From a virus, in IMG/VR virus record IMGVR_UViG_3300044491_002001, positions 1-23,920 of that record: DNA of 23,920 nucleotides. The stretch is one strand, 5' to 3'. Under the pieces are notes generated by a model. That model was not told the origin of the DNA and made no database searches. It saw only the letters and a list, made by a program, of their open reading frames with translations. The position numbers and the translations under genes are program-made. The first letter of the stretch is position 1. Each line of letters begins with the position of its first letter. Positions 7,395 through 14,943 of this stretch are shown here, one piece after another.

Positions 7395-9042
7395 GTTTTT
7401 TATCAATATATTGTTTAATAAAATTGATATGGTTATTATAGTGGCTTTCACCGAATGGTGCAACGTCTTTAAACGATTTAACCATATCAGCTGGCGTAAG
7501 ATCATTAGCCGTTGTATATCTGTGATAGTAAAAGATATGAGGCGCTACTTTAGTATGATCAACCATTGAGTGACATTCGTTAAAGACTTCAGCAGCTTGG
7601 AAGATATTCATTGAGTCTGTTTTCCATTTTACAATCGACGTTGTGTTAAAAACAGAATTAAGTTGCCGTCTTACCTCATCATCAATCTTAAGGTCTTGCC
7701 ACTTCTGTTTTGCTTCAGCGTGATCAATCTCAGTAAATATGCCAGATTGTTCCCAGGTACGCTCAAATTCAGATGGATTGGACATAAAGGCTGTATCAGC
7801 AGCTCTTGACATCATAAGCGGATAGTAGTTGTAAGACTGATTAGGAAAATTTGTTATCAGCCATTTGAATTGCTCTAAAAATGATTCAGGTGTTTCAGTT
7901 GGCAGTCCAATAATTTGACTATATGTTGCTCTATATTTACCTAATGTCTTATTAAAGTAGTCCTTAACATCAAATAGTGACTGCTTAATTCTATCTGGTG
8001 CCATACCTTTACCAATGGACTTAGCTGCGCTATGAGTAAATGACTCGATTCCATAGAAGTGAGACCACAAGCCCATCTTAGCGATATGTTCCCAATCCTC
8101 TGGTCTAGCAGCAATCAAGTCTCCTCTCAGGAAACCAAACAACTCTAGCTCAAAGTCTAGTGATTGTACAGCATTACCATAACCTATTAACTTCTCAGTT
8201 CTATCATTGATTGTTTCATCGCCAACAGTATATGCCGCTACACCCCATCGCTCATAATTCTCAGTAACCTCTTCTTTGAAGCCATCGAGGCATCTAGTAT
8301 AATCACCCTTTACTCCTAGTACAGAAAAAGAGCAGAACTTACATTTAAACTTACATCCACGGGCCAGCTCAACCGTCAAGATTTCATCAGGTTGTATAAA
8401 GTCTCTAACTTCATATCTTGTGATTAGATTTTTTTCTGGAAAGGCTGGGTGATACGTATTACACTCAACAACTTTATAGATGCGTTTCTTATAATTGTAT
8501 TCTTTAATTACTACATTGTTTGGTTTACCTTGAAGGTACTGCAGCAATTGCACCATACCTTTCTCACCAAACCCAGTACAGAAATAGTCAACAGGATTAT
8601 ATGCAGCGCTGGCCATCAAATTCATACTGCCAGCAATAATAGGTATCCAAGGGTATGTCTTTTTGAACCAAGCTAGTTTCTCGTTCTGCTGTATCTTAAG
8701 CCGTGAGCTTGTCATAGCAAATAGGGTGCTAATCCCTAGGAACTTTGTCTTTCTACTAACCCTGAGTTTAATAAACTGCTGAAAATCTTCAAGCGGCCAG
8801 GCCTGCCAGAAATCAATTACTTCAACATCCCATCCATGATCTCTTAATTCGCTCGCAATCCTATGCGCGCCAGGCGCACGTTTAATAGAAACCCACTCTG
8901 TTGATAAAGCTTTAGAGTGGGTTGTCTGTATATTGCTGCTGTGCTGGATTCTGGAATCAGATGTGTCTTGTCTCTCAACCATGCCACCTACAATGATGCC
9001 ATGACCTTGATAAGAAGCCTTATCCGTAGCTATTATCTGCAA
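7384..9042 (-). CDS. Radical SAM protein with N-terminal B12-binding-like domain
   Basis: A 552-residue protein. Residues about 55-170 look like a Rossmann-type cobalamin-binding domain (RIASELRDHGWDVEVIDF, LGISTLF, WIPIIAGSMN), but the DxHxxG cobalamin-ligand motif is not evident. The radical SAM cluster motif CKFKCKFC follows at C230, C234 and C237, with further core segments such as AYTVGDETIND and SQIIGLPTETPESF. It therefore likely binds a 4Fe-4S cluster and S-adenosylmethionine. The start is TTG at 9042, with AGGAA overlapping the stop of regA; no ATG is available nearby. I recall proteins of this layout in marine T4-like phages, with the substrate unknown. Confidence 0.85.
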   Translation of the reverse strand: MQIIATDKASYQGHGIIVGGMVERQDTSDSRIQHSSNIQTTHSKALSTEWVSIKRAPGAHRIASELRDHGWDVEVIDFWQAWPLEDFQQFIKLRVSRKTKFLGISTLFAMTSSRLKIQQNEKLAWFKKTYPWIPIIAGSMNLMASAAYNPVDYFCTGFGEKGMVQLLQYLQGKPNNVVIKEYNYKKRIYKVVECNTYHPAFPEKNLITRYEVRDFIQPDEILTVELARGCKFKCKFCSFSVLGVKGDYTRCLDGFKEEVTENYERWGVAAYTVGDETINDRTEKLIGYGNAVQSLDFELELFGFLRGDLIAARPEDWEHIAKMGLWSHFYGIESFTHSAAKSIGKGMAPDRIKQSLFDVKDYFNKTLGKYRATYSQIIGLPTETPESFLEQFKWLITNFPNQSYNYYPLMMSRAADTAFMSNPSEFERTWEQSGIFTEIDHAEAKQKWQDLKIDDEVRRQLNSVFNTTSIVKWKTDSMNIFQAAEVFNECHSMVDHTKVAPHIFYYHRYTTANDLTPADMVKSFKDVAPFGESHYNNHINFIKQYIDKKLAF

Positions 9043-9051
9043 AATAAATTC

Positions 9052-9444
9052 CTATCGTTTTTTACCGATATTGTACTTTGCGACAAGCTCCCATTGATCT
9101 TTCTGATTGAAAGGAATAATTTTAAGACGTGATACTGGAATCGTATCTTTAGTAACATCACTATTCACTACCTCTACTAGCCCCCAATCTGACAATAGGT
9201 TCGTAATAGTATTACGACGCTGCTTATCCTCAGTTGTGAAGTCAGTTGGCTTACCATCAAGATCAAAAAGCTCTTTGAAGTGCACAATATAATACCTGCC
9301 TTGCTTATGTAAAATATGGCAGGATTGAAATAACGTATTTGTTTTCTTTGACGCTACGCCTATGCGTGTTAAAGTCTCACGGACTTTAAGGAAGTCATCT
9401 TCTTGTTTAAGAAGTACTTCCACTAAGTGTTCTACAAGATTCAT
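9052..9444 (-). CDS. regA: Translational repressor RegA
   Basis: RNA-binding protein that in T4 represses translation of early mRNAs, including those for gp44, gp45 and RegA itself, by covering start regions. The 130 residues (T4: 122) contain the strongly conserved run DDFLKVRETLTRIG, then LFQSCHILHKQGRYYIVHFKELF, RRNTITNLLSDWGLVEVV and the C-terminal WELVAKYNIGKK. ATG 9444 has AAAGGTG upstream inside the end of gp62. An N-terminal extension of several residues (MNLVEHL) is present compared with T4. Its place after gp62 is that of T4, though here gp43 is separated from it by cargo genes. Confidence 0.95.
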   Translation of the reverse strand: MNLVEHLVEVLLKQEDDFLKVRETLTRIGVASKKTNTLFQSCHILHKQGRYYIVHFKELFDLDGKPTDFTTEDKQRRNTITNLLSDWGLVEVVNSDVTKDTIPVSRLKIIPFNQKDQWELVAKYNIGKKR

Positions 9445-9446
9445 TA

Positions 9447-9818
9447 TTATTCACCTTTATATAATCTCGTTTTCAGTTCTTCAACTTGATCAGGGGAGAG
9501 GATTTTTAGATATTCAGTAGCCAATAGATAGTCTACTTTATAATATTCCATGACAACGTCAATGCTCTCATTATCTTGCTTCTTGAACCACTTGCTAAAT
9601 CTCTTACGAGGTCTGATACTATTTAGGTAATAATCATATGCGAGACGTCCAGCCATTGCTGGTCGCATATTCATCTCATTTGCGTAGAAAATTGTATCCG
9701 GGTATAGTGATAGAGCCTTATTAATGATAAAGCCCGGATAGCTTTTCTCATCTAGCTCATCTTTCATAATATCCTTCTTATTGAAAGATATTGAATTTAC
9801 ATAATCAAAAGGGTTCAT
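9447..9818 (-). CDS. 62: Clamp loader small subunit gp62
   Basis: Partner of gp44 in the complex that loads the gp45 sliding clamp. The 123 residues are much shorter than T4 gp62 (187) but resemble the short form I recall from marine T4-like phages: NPFDYVNSISFNKKDIM, NKALSLYPDTIFYANEMN, and RPRKRFSKWFKK. The ATG at 9818 overlaps the TAA of the small upstream gene (TAATG), which decides the start; an upstream in-frame TTG is less likely. It is immediately followed by regA. Identification rests on motif resemblance plus the 44-62-regA order. Confidence 0.87.
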   Translation of the reverse strand: MNPFDYVNSISFNKKDIMKDELDEKSYPGFIINKALSLYPDTIFYANEMNMRPAMAGRLAYDYYLNSIRPRKRFSKWFKKQDNESIDVVMEYYKVDYLLATEYLKILSPDQVEELKTRLYKGE

Positions 9819-9976
9819 TACCAATGCCTTATATTGCTAGCTATAATAACTAAGCAAGTAATAAAATTAACAACAACAATTACTGTACGAATGATTGCTA
9901 CCTTATCGGCTTCCCAATCATCATCACCTTCTTTTTCGCCAAGACTTTTAGCCCAAAGTCTCCACATCTCTTTCAT
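9818..9976 (-). CDS. 52-residue single-span membrane protein before gp62
   Basis: Encodes 52 residues: a hydrophilic N-terminus MKEMWRLWAKSLGEKEGDDD with EADK, then one hydrophobic span (IIRTVIVVVNFITCLVIIAS) and a short NIRHW tail. The ATG overlaps the TGA of the preceding 36-codon gene (ATGA) and its TAA overlaps the gp62 start (TAATG). Both junctions support a real, translationally coupled gene. Similar small proteins beside gp62 are, as I recall, found in marine T4-like phages. The function is unknown; anchoring to the inner membrane is inferred. Confidence 0.74.
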   Translation of the reverse strand: MKEMWRLWAKSLGEKEGDDDWEADKVAIIRTVIVVVNFITCLVIIASNIRHW

Positions 9977-10083
9977 TCCATCCTCCGAAAGACATCACTC
10001 CAATGATCAGCCAGTACTCGTCTGGCTTCATTGACCAGAGCCTCATACTTTCTTATGATCTCTGCAGCCTCTTTAACAGTCAT
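9973..10083 (-). CDS. 36-residue helical peptide after gp44
   Basis: A 36-residue, highly helical and charged product starting MTVKEAAEIIRKYEALVNEA and ending with WSDVFRRME. It starts at ATG 10083, 10 bases after the stop of gp44, and ends in ATGA overlap with the next small gene. No clear Shine-Dalgarno precedes it. The coupling downstream and amphipathic helix pattern make it likely to be translated. No family is recognised. Confidence 0.58.
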   Translation of the reverse strand: MTVKEAAEIIRKYEALVNEARRVLADHWSDVFRRME

Positions 10084-10093
10084 TTTTTTGTCG

Positions 10094-11041
10094 TTACTTG
10101 AGCTCACAGTTCACCATAATCTCAGCAAGACATGCAGACATATTTAGCTCTTGATCAGCTACAAATGCAGCCTTGTATTGATAATCAGCTAAGGTAAGTA
10201 CTAATTGAGGGATGGCGCTAGGAATAAATAGTGTTGCAGCTTGGTCGTAGAATTTACGAAATACAGTTGCTGGATCGTTGTCGGCATTTTCAGCTACCCA
10301 CTTACGCACATTAGTGAAGTTCTTGTCCTTCATAAAGCTAGTAAGCTCAGATAGTGATACCTCTTGAATATTGGCAAGGATGCCAGTATCAATCTTACCT
10401 GTAACACTATAACGTTGAATCTCATTCAGCACCCGACGCCAGTCAGGGAAGTACTTCTGAATCATTGCCGCTACAACATTCTTATCATACTCAATGTTCT
10501 CAATGTCTAGAATATTACATAGACGTTTAAAGAATTGAGAAGCAAGTGCTGGCTTATCAGAGTTCTTAATACCGAAATCAATCACTGAACATCTTGAATG
10601 AAGAGGCTCAATAATACGATTCTTAAAGTTACAAGTAAGAATGAAGCCACAGTTGCTCGAGAACTCTTCCATAAAGTTCCGGAGAGCTGGTTGAGTCGAG
10701 TTAGCGTTTAGGTAATCAGCCTCGTCAAGAATCACATACTTGCGGCCACCTTGAAAAGAAACACTAGACGCGAACTGCATAATCTCATTTCGCAGAGTGT
10801 CAATATTGCCATTCATACTACCGTTAATGACAATATAGTCACAACCCAGTTCTTCTAACACTGCTCGAGCAACTGTAGTCTTCCCTACACCAGGACCCCC
10901 GGATAGGATCAGGTTAGGTACGTTCCCTTTGGAGACAAACTCTTCAAAGGTATTTTTAATATCTGCAGGTAGAATAGTATCAGCCAACACACGAGGCCGA
11001 TACTTTTCTACAAACAAAAACTCATCACGAATACTCGTCAT
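10094..11041 (-). CDS. 44: Clamp loader ATPase gp44
   Basis: AAA+ subunit of the clamp loader that opens gp45 and places it on primer-template DNA, 315 residues (T4: 319). Walker A GGPGVGKT lies at 48-55, Walker B ILDEADYLN with DEAD at 106-109, sensor region ILTCNFKNRIIEPL, and the arginine-finger SRC at 149-151. The N-terminal EKYRP motif is also typical. ATG 11041 is preceded by GGAGTG. In T4 it follows gp45 directly, but here a peroxiredoxin gene lies between them. Confidence 0.97.
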   Translation of the reverse strand: MTSIRDEFLFVEKYRPRVLADTILPADIKNTFEEFVSKGNVPNLILSGGPGVGKTTVARAVLEELGCDYIVINGSMNGNIDTLRNEIMQFASSVSFQGGRKYVILDEADYLNANSTQPALRNFMEEFSSNCGFILTCNFKNRIIEPLHSRCSVIDFGIKNSDKPALASQFFKRLCNILDIENIEYDKNVVAAMIQKYFPDWRRVLNEIQRYSVTGKIDTGILANIQEVSLSELTSFMKDKNFTNVRKWVAENADNDPATVFRKFYDQAATLFIPSAIPQLVLTLADYQYKAAFVADQELNMSACLAEIMVNCELK

Positions 11042-11074
11042 ACATCACTCCATACATTATATAATAAAATCTAT

Positions 11075-11094
11075 TTTACGCGCTTTTGCGTAAA
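11075..11094 (-). terminator. 7-bp hairpin at the end of the peroxiredoxin gene (possible terminator)
   Basis: TTTACGC and GCGTAAA form a perfect 7-bp stem with a 6-base loop; the stop codon lies in its 3' arm. It is followed by an AT-rich stretch containing TTTTATT, which is not a clean T-run. A weak or attenuating terminator, or an RNA-processing hairpin between gp45-peroxiredoxin and gp44-62-regA, is possible. Confidence 0.33.
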
Positions 11095-11663
11095 TAGGCA
11101 AGCACATTCAGCGGTGCTGTCTCTCCATATGGATCATCAGGAGCATTATCTTGAGGATTAGGCTCAATAAACCACTTCTCAATCTTACCATTATTAATAA
11201 TACAAGCATAACGCCATGAACGATCACCAAAACCGAGATTGTCTTTAGCTACACTCATGCCCATTTTACGAGTAAACTCTGCACTGCCATCTGGAATCAC
11301 TTTTACCTTCTTGATCTTCTGTGCTTTAGCCCAAGCATTCATTACAAAAGAATCGTTAACAGATATGCAGTAAATATCTTTAATGCCTAATGCTTTAAAT
11401 TCAGCATAGTTATCTTCAAAGCCGGGTAGCTGCATTGTTGAGCATGTAGGAGTGAATGCGCCAGGCAGTGAAAATAGTACTACTCGCTTATTTGCAAATA
11501 GATCATAGCTGTTAACATCTTCCCAACGATAAGGATTATCACCTCCGATCGATGCGTCACGCACACGGGTTTTAAAGGTAACAGCTGGTACAATCTGTTC
11601 CAGCTCTTGTTCATTATCTTCAAGGAAATCCCACCGACGTGTGATTTTAATTTTATCAGTCAT
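11076..11663 (-). CDS. Prx5-like peroxiredoxin
   Basis: Thiol peroxidase expected to reduce hydrogen or organic peroxides with a donor such as glutaredoxin or thioredoxin. In the 195-residue protein the peroxidatic motif PGAFTPTCS places the reactive cysteine at C74. The following LPGFEDNYAEFKALGI, ISVNDSFVMNAWAK and the terminal RYACIINNGKIEKWFIEP are typical of the Prx5/PrxII group. The chosen start is ATG 11663, just after the gp45 stop, with GGAG upstream; a longer reading into gp45 is unlikely. Its position between sliding clamp and clamp loader is unusual and suggests expression at replication time. Confidence 0.93.
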   Translation of the reverse strand: MTDKIKITRRWDFLEDNEQELEQIVPAVTFKTRVRDASIGGDNPYRWEDVNSYDLFANKRVVLFSLPGAFTPTCSTMQLPGFEDNYAEFKALGIKDIYCISVNDSFVMNAWAKAQKIKKVKVIPDGSAEFTRKMGMSVAKDNLGFGDRSWRYACIINNGKIEKWFIEPNPQDNAPDDPYGETAPLNVLAYLRKSA

Positions 11664-11664
11664 A

Positions 11665-12342
11665 TTATTCTCCAGTATAACTTGAATTTGCTTCAGTAGC
11701 AATAAAATATTCTAGCTTTGGTCCGAGCTCATTAGTAGAGGTAAACTTAGCAATACCCTTACGTGAAATCTCAACCAAGTAGTTCAAATTGAGTAGCTTA
11801 AGATTCTCTACTTTGAATACGAATTTGAACTCGTTATCAGTCTCACCAATCTCACTGCCATAAGTATCAGCAGTAGGATTCTTACTATCTTCAGCAGCAA
11901 TCTGCACTTGACCATTTCGGCCAATAACACTTACTTCAGGTAGCTGCATTACACTTGCAGCACGTAATACTGATTGAATCTCGTTCCATGTAATTTCAAC
12001 ACTTACCTCAGGTTCAGGGAAGTCAATCTTCTTCTCTGGAGGGGTGAGAATCATTGAAGGCTCAGCAAAGGTATAATTAATAGCTTTACGTCCTTCGCTG
12101 ATAGTTACTCGTTGTTCATTGAATGCTAGTTCAGGACTTTCAAAGAGTGTAAGCACTCCAAGGAAGCGATTAAGGTCATAAATACCACCAACAACAGGAA
12201 ACGTTTCATCTACTGTAGCAGTAGCAATAACAGTCTTCTGAGGCGAGATAGTACTTACTTCTTGACCTGGTTTAAATAGTACAGAAGGATTAATCTGCGA
12301 AAAATTCTTCAATACACTTACAGCGTGTTCACTTAATTCCAT
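11665..12342 (-). CDS. 45: Sliding clamp gp45
   Basis: Trimeric processivity clamp for gp43, also the activator of late transcription in T4. The 225 residues (T4: 228) align at recognisable points: MELSEHAVSVLKNFSQINPSV at the start, GIYDLNRFLGVLTLF, PEVSVEITWNEIQSVLRAA and LEYFIATEANSS at the end. ATG 12342 has TGGAGT at good spacing. The next gene starts two bases after its stop. The presence of an exact late promoter elsewhere in the window fits a clamp-coupled late transcription system. Confidence 0.94.
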   Translation of the reverse strand: MELSEHAVSVLKNFSQINPSVLFKPGQEVSTISPQKTVIATATVDETFPVVGGIYDLNRFLGVLTLFESPELAFNEQRVTISEGRKAINYTFAEPSMILTPPEKKIDFPEPEVSVEITWNEIQSVLRAASVMQLPEVSVIGRNGQVQIAAEDSKNPTADTYGSEIGETDNEFKFVFKVENLKLLNLNYLVEISRKGIAKFTSTNELGPKLEYFIATEANSSYTGE

Positions 12343-12357
12343 AATATATACTCCACT

Positions 12358-13338
12358 CTATTTCTTACGTTTCATTTGCGATTGATCAGCTGTTGCTGTT
12401 GCACCGATTGCAGCTAGATCTTGTAGACTACCACCGAAGATATAAGATCCCATATGAGACAATTGCATCCACGGACATAACCAAATGCTCATACCCATAT
12501 TACGTACCCATTGACAGAACATATAGTCCTCAGATAGATAACGATTAGAGTATGTCTTCTTATTAAGGCCTGTTCGCTTATCAGCAAGGAACTCAATAAC
12601 TTCATCTTTAGTAGGATTAGGATTGCTTTCATACAAAGCAGTAATCTCAGGTACAAGGTTCTGAGACTTATCATCAATCAATGCATCAAAGTAAGCCATG
12701 ATCTCTCGCGAGCCGTCAAACTCAGCAGTACGTACATGATCAGGCTTATACATCATTTGAGGATAAGTTTCATTAAATCGCTCAAACGTCTCTCTACGAA
12801 TCATCATAAATCCAGTACCGCTTTCAAGCACCTCTTGAGGGCGATCAAGCTTAATACTATTTTTACCATCAGCAGGATTGAATACATAGTCACCAACAAA
12901 CTTCTCTAGTACACTAGGATCTTCATCTGCTACACCTGCATCAACTGCCTGCTTAATTTTCTCCCACGAGATACACTTCTTAGGATATGGGCCACACAAT
13001 ACATCAAACGCCTTTCCGTCATTGATATCAGGATGGCCATCAATCATACCTAGCAATGCCAATACATCCTGAGCACTGAACCCGATATCAGAATCAATAA
13101 ACATCAAGTGAGTACAATCACTGCGCATAAACTCATCAGCACAATAATTACGAGCTCGAGTAATAAGCGATTCATTGAACAGATAATAAAACCTGAGAGG
13201 AATATTATGAGCTCTAAACAATGCAGATAGGTCATTAGTAGATTTAGTAAACATACCTGCACATTGACCGCCGTACATAGGCGCAGCGATCATTAGTTTC
13301 TTTTCGCGAATCTGATCTAGATTAACAGTTAGTTCCAT
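12358..13338 (-). CDS. GT-A-fold glycosyltransferase-like protein
   Basis: A 326-residue protein with a GT-A glycosyltransferase layout: strand KLMIAAPMYGGQ near the N-terminus, SLITRARNYCADEF, then HLMFIDSDIGF with a DxD-type metal motif at 82-84, and an acceptor-side segment YLSEDYMFCQWVRN followed by LSHMGSYIFGG. It has no signal peptide or membrane span, so it is probably cytosolic. The start overlaps the stop of the upstream gene (TAATG). Being next to the DNA-modification block it could glycosylate DNA, but surface sugars or proteins are equally possible and no sequence feature settles it. Confidence 0.75.
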   Translation of the reverse strand: MELTVNLDQIREKKLMIAAPMYGGQCAGMFTKSTNDLSALFRAHNIPLRFYYLFNESLITRARNYCADEFMRSDCTHLMFIDSDIGFSAQDVLALLGMIDGHPDINDGKAFDVLCGPYPKKCISWEKIKQAVDAGVADEDPSVLEKFVGDYVFNPADGKNSIKLDRPQEVLESGTGFMMIRRETFERFNETYPQMMYKPDHVRTAEFDGSREIMAYFDALIDDKSQNLVPEITALYESNPNPTKDEVIEFLADKRTGLNKKTYSNRYLSEDYMFCQWVRNMGMSIWLCPWMQLSHMGSYIFGGSLQDLAAIGATATADQSQMKRKK

Positions 13339-13787
13339 TATGCACTCTCAATTTTCTGCATGAATAATTCACATACTGGTTGACCAGGTTGCAGAAAAAG
13401 TTCACCACCGCCAACAGTTAGATGACCAGATACTAGGCCTTTATAGCCGGGCTCAAGGATAAGTGATTCAACAGTAACACCGCCATTAAATAGGTCGGCA
13501 GTAGGTTTTAGAAATGCAACATGACCGTCAGGTACATTAATATAAACATCACTAGAGAATTCATATACACCAGGATACATATGCCAAATCTCTCGATTCT
13601 TACTAGGGTCACCTGGATCGATCATCGTAGGGATTTCATAAGTTTCACGCTTCATGTAATTATCTTCTGTACTTACCAGAGGATTACCTTGAAAGCCACG
13701 GCACTTGTCAGCCGATACTTCTACTGAGATAGCTTTATAACCATCATCATCTACACCATTTACATATGGCTTAGGATTAACAAACAT
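13338..13787 (-). CDS. dCTP deaminase/dUTPase-fold protein, divergent second copy
   Basis: A 149-residue protein with the beta-rich pattern of the dUTPase/dCTP deaminase superfamily: PGVYEFSSDVYINVPDGHVAF, then ILEPGYKGLVSGHL and a C-terminal LQPGQPVCELF. The superfamily's RSS nucleotide-binding triplet is replaced by KPT, and the Asp of the dUTPase D-x-G-Y-x-G element by Glu. The catalytic Glu of dCTP deaminases is also not evident. It may therefore be inactive or altered in specificity. ATG 13787 has AGGAGTG overlapping the upstream stop; longer readings are unlikely. It lies directly behind a better preserved copy. Confidence 0.65.
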   Translation of the reverse strand: MFVNPKPYVNGVDDDGYKAISVEVSADKCRGFQGNPLVSTEDNYMKRETYEIPTMIDPGDPSKNREIWHMYPGVYEFSSDVYINVPDGHVAFLKPTADLFNGGVTVESLILEPGYKGLVSGHLTVGGGELFLQPGQPVCELFMQKIESA

Positions 13788-13788
13788 T

Positions 13789-14286
13789 TTATTCACTCCT
13801 ATATTTTGTGTCATGTTGTTTATTGATACCGTAATCACCGTCATACTGTGCTAGTGATTCAGATTTATACAGTAGGAATTGACCTACTCTTGTATTGCGT
13901 TGCAGGATAAAATCACCACATGTTACATGAAGTGCACCGGCCATTACACCATGATACCCTGAATCGTATAACCCAGAAGTAATATATACTCCATTACGGT
14001 TCAAAGTAGAGCGTGTAATAACAAACCCAGCTTCGTCATTGCCCATATGAACAATATTCTTCATTAGAATTTCGTATGCTCCTGGCTTTAAAGTCCAGTA
14101 GCCGTCAGCATCAGGAAACAGTTCAACTGAACCTCTATGCACCTTCTTCTCTTCATTAAGAACAAAGCCGACATTATTAATTTCGTACACTTTATCGACA
14201 CGTAGATCAACCGCATTAGGCTGTACGTCTCCAGGCTGTACTTCGGTAAGGGTAGATTGCGTCTCATCAGACATAATATGAATCAT
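13789..14286 (-). CDS. dCTP deaminase/dUTPase-fold protein, better preserved copy
   Basis: A 165-residue protein with VQPNAVDLRVDKVYEI near the N-terminus, RSTLNRNGV (R92, S93) matching the RSSLxRxG nucleotide-binding motif, YDSGYHG (D108) matching the dUTPase catalytic Asp element, RVGQFLLY with the conserved Gln at 136, and QYDGDYG at the end, as in dCTP deaminases. It is thus a dCTP deaminase or dUTPase candidate in dNTP metabolism. The deaminase Glu is not seen, favouring dUTPase-type chemistry. ATG 14286 has a weak GGTG upstream; MSDE at 14274 is an alternative start. Confidence 0.72.
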   Translation of the reverse strand: MIHIMSDETQSTLTEVQPGDVQPNAVDLRVDKVYEINNVGFVLNEEKKVHRGSVELFPDADGYWTLKPGAYEILMKNIVHMGNDEAGFVITRSTLNRNGVYITSGLYDSGYHGVMAGALHVTCGDFILQRNTRVGQFLLYKSESLAQYDGDYGINKQHDTKYRSE

Positions 14287-14289
14287 AAT

Positions 14290-14943
14290 TTATACACCAT
14301 TCGCAAAATAATAAGGATTTTCTTTTGTACTAAAGGTTTTAACTTTCACAGGAACATTATTAATAAAGTCAAGCTTAAGTACTGAGTTCGCAGGAGTCCT
14401 GACGCTATCAGTAAATTTAGTACTCGATATATTTAGCTGATCGTCAATGAACATCGGAGATATTTCGTTCCTAAAAAGTAAAATATCTCCCTGCTCATAC
14501 ATCAAGCAACTAAATGTGCCATCTACAAGACTAAGATCCCTGTCTTGTATATACCACCAATGCAGCAATCTCGTATCCCATTTAGCTTTTGTATAAAGAG
14601 CATTTTGCATCATCTTAATACAATCTTCTTTAAGGATACCATTATGCCACATATATGTATCACATACACTCGTGTATGGCCATACGCACCATTCACTAGG
14701 ATGAACTGTATCCATAGACTTAGCTTCAGTAGTCGGAGCTTGAATATGACCAATCCAGTATACACCCATATAGTCTTCGACACCAGAAGCATCAAACTGA
14801 CCTAGACCTCTCTTAATAATCTTAAGGTCTCTTTTAATTGGATCATACACAGAGATAGAATACGAATGAAATCCTCTATACGAGTTTAGTTCCATAAGTT
14901 CGTAAAACACATCTCTACTATACGATCCAAAAATAGCACACAT
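14290..14943 (-). CDS. Class II glutamine amidotransferase, partner of QueC
   Basis: A 217-residue N-terminal-nucleophile glutaminase that should release ammonia from glutamine. The catalytic Cys is residue 2 (MCAIFG). YRGFHSYS at 22-29 corresponds to the YRGYDSAG motif of GlmS-type enzymes, GHIQAPT at 64-70 to GHTRxAT, and WHNGILK at 98-104 to the HNG motif. There is no synthetase domain. The start overlaps the stop of queC (TAATG), so the two are coupled. Fused Gat-QueC proteins are described for phages that make 7-amido-7-deazaguanine DNA; here the parts are separate. Because QueF is also present, I infer that it feeds ammonia to QueC for preQ0 rather than making an amide end product. Confidence 0.82.
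   Translation of the reverse strand: MCAIFGSYSRDVFYELMELNSYRGFHSYSISVYDPIKRDLKIIKRGLGQFDASGVEDYMGVYWIGHIQAPTTEAKSMDTVHPSEWCVWPYTSVCDTYMWHNGILKEDCIKMMQNALYTKAKWDTRLLHWWYIQDRDLSLVDGTFSCLMYEQGDILLFRNEISPMFIDDQLNISSTKFTDSVRTPANSVLKLDFINNVPVKVKTFSTKENPYYFANGV

Noticed and set aside
11056-11061. TATAAT just before gp44
   Set aside because: The sequence 17 bases upstream is AGCGCG, with no resemblance to a -35 box; AT-rich intergenic sequence explains the -10 match.
14287-14294. TATAAATT, one base off the late-promoter octamer, on the minus strand
   Set aside because: It is made by the last codon and stop of the glutaminase gene and touches the next ATG, so transcription would begin inside the coding sequence; probably chance.
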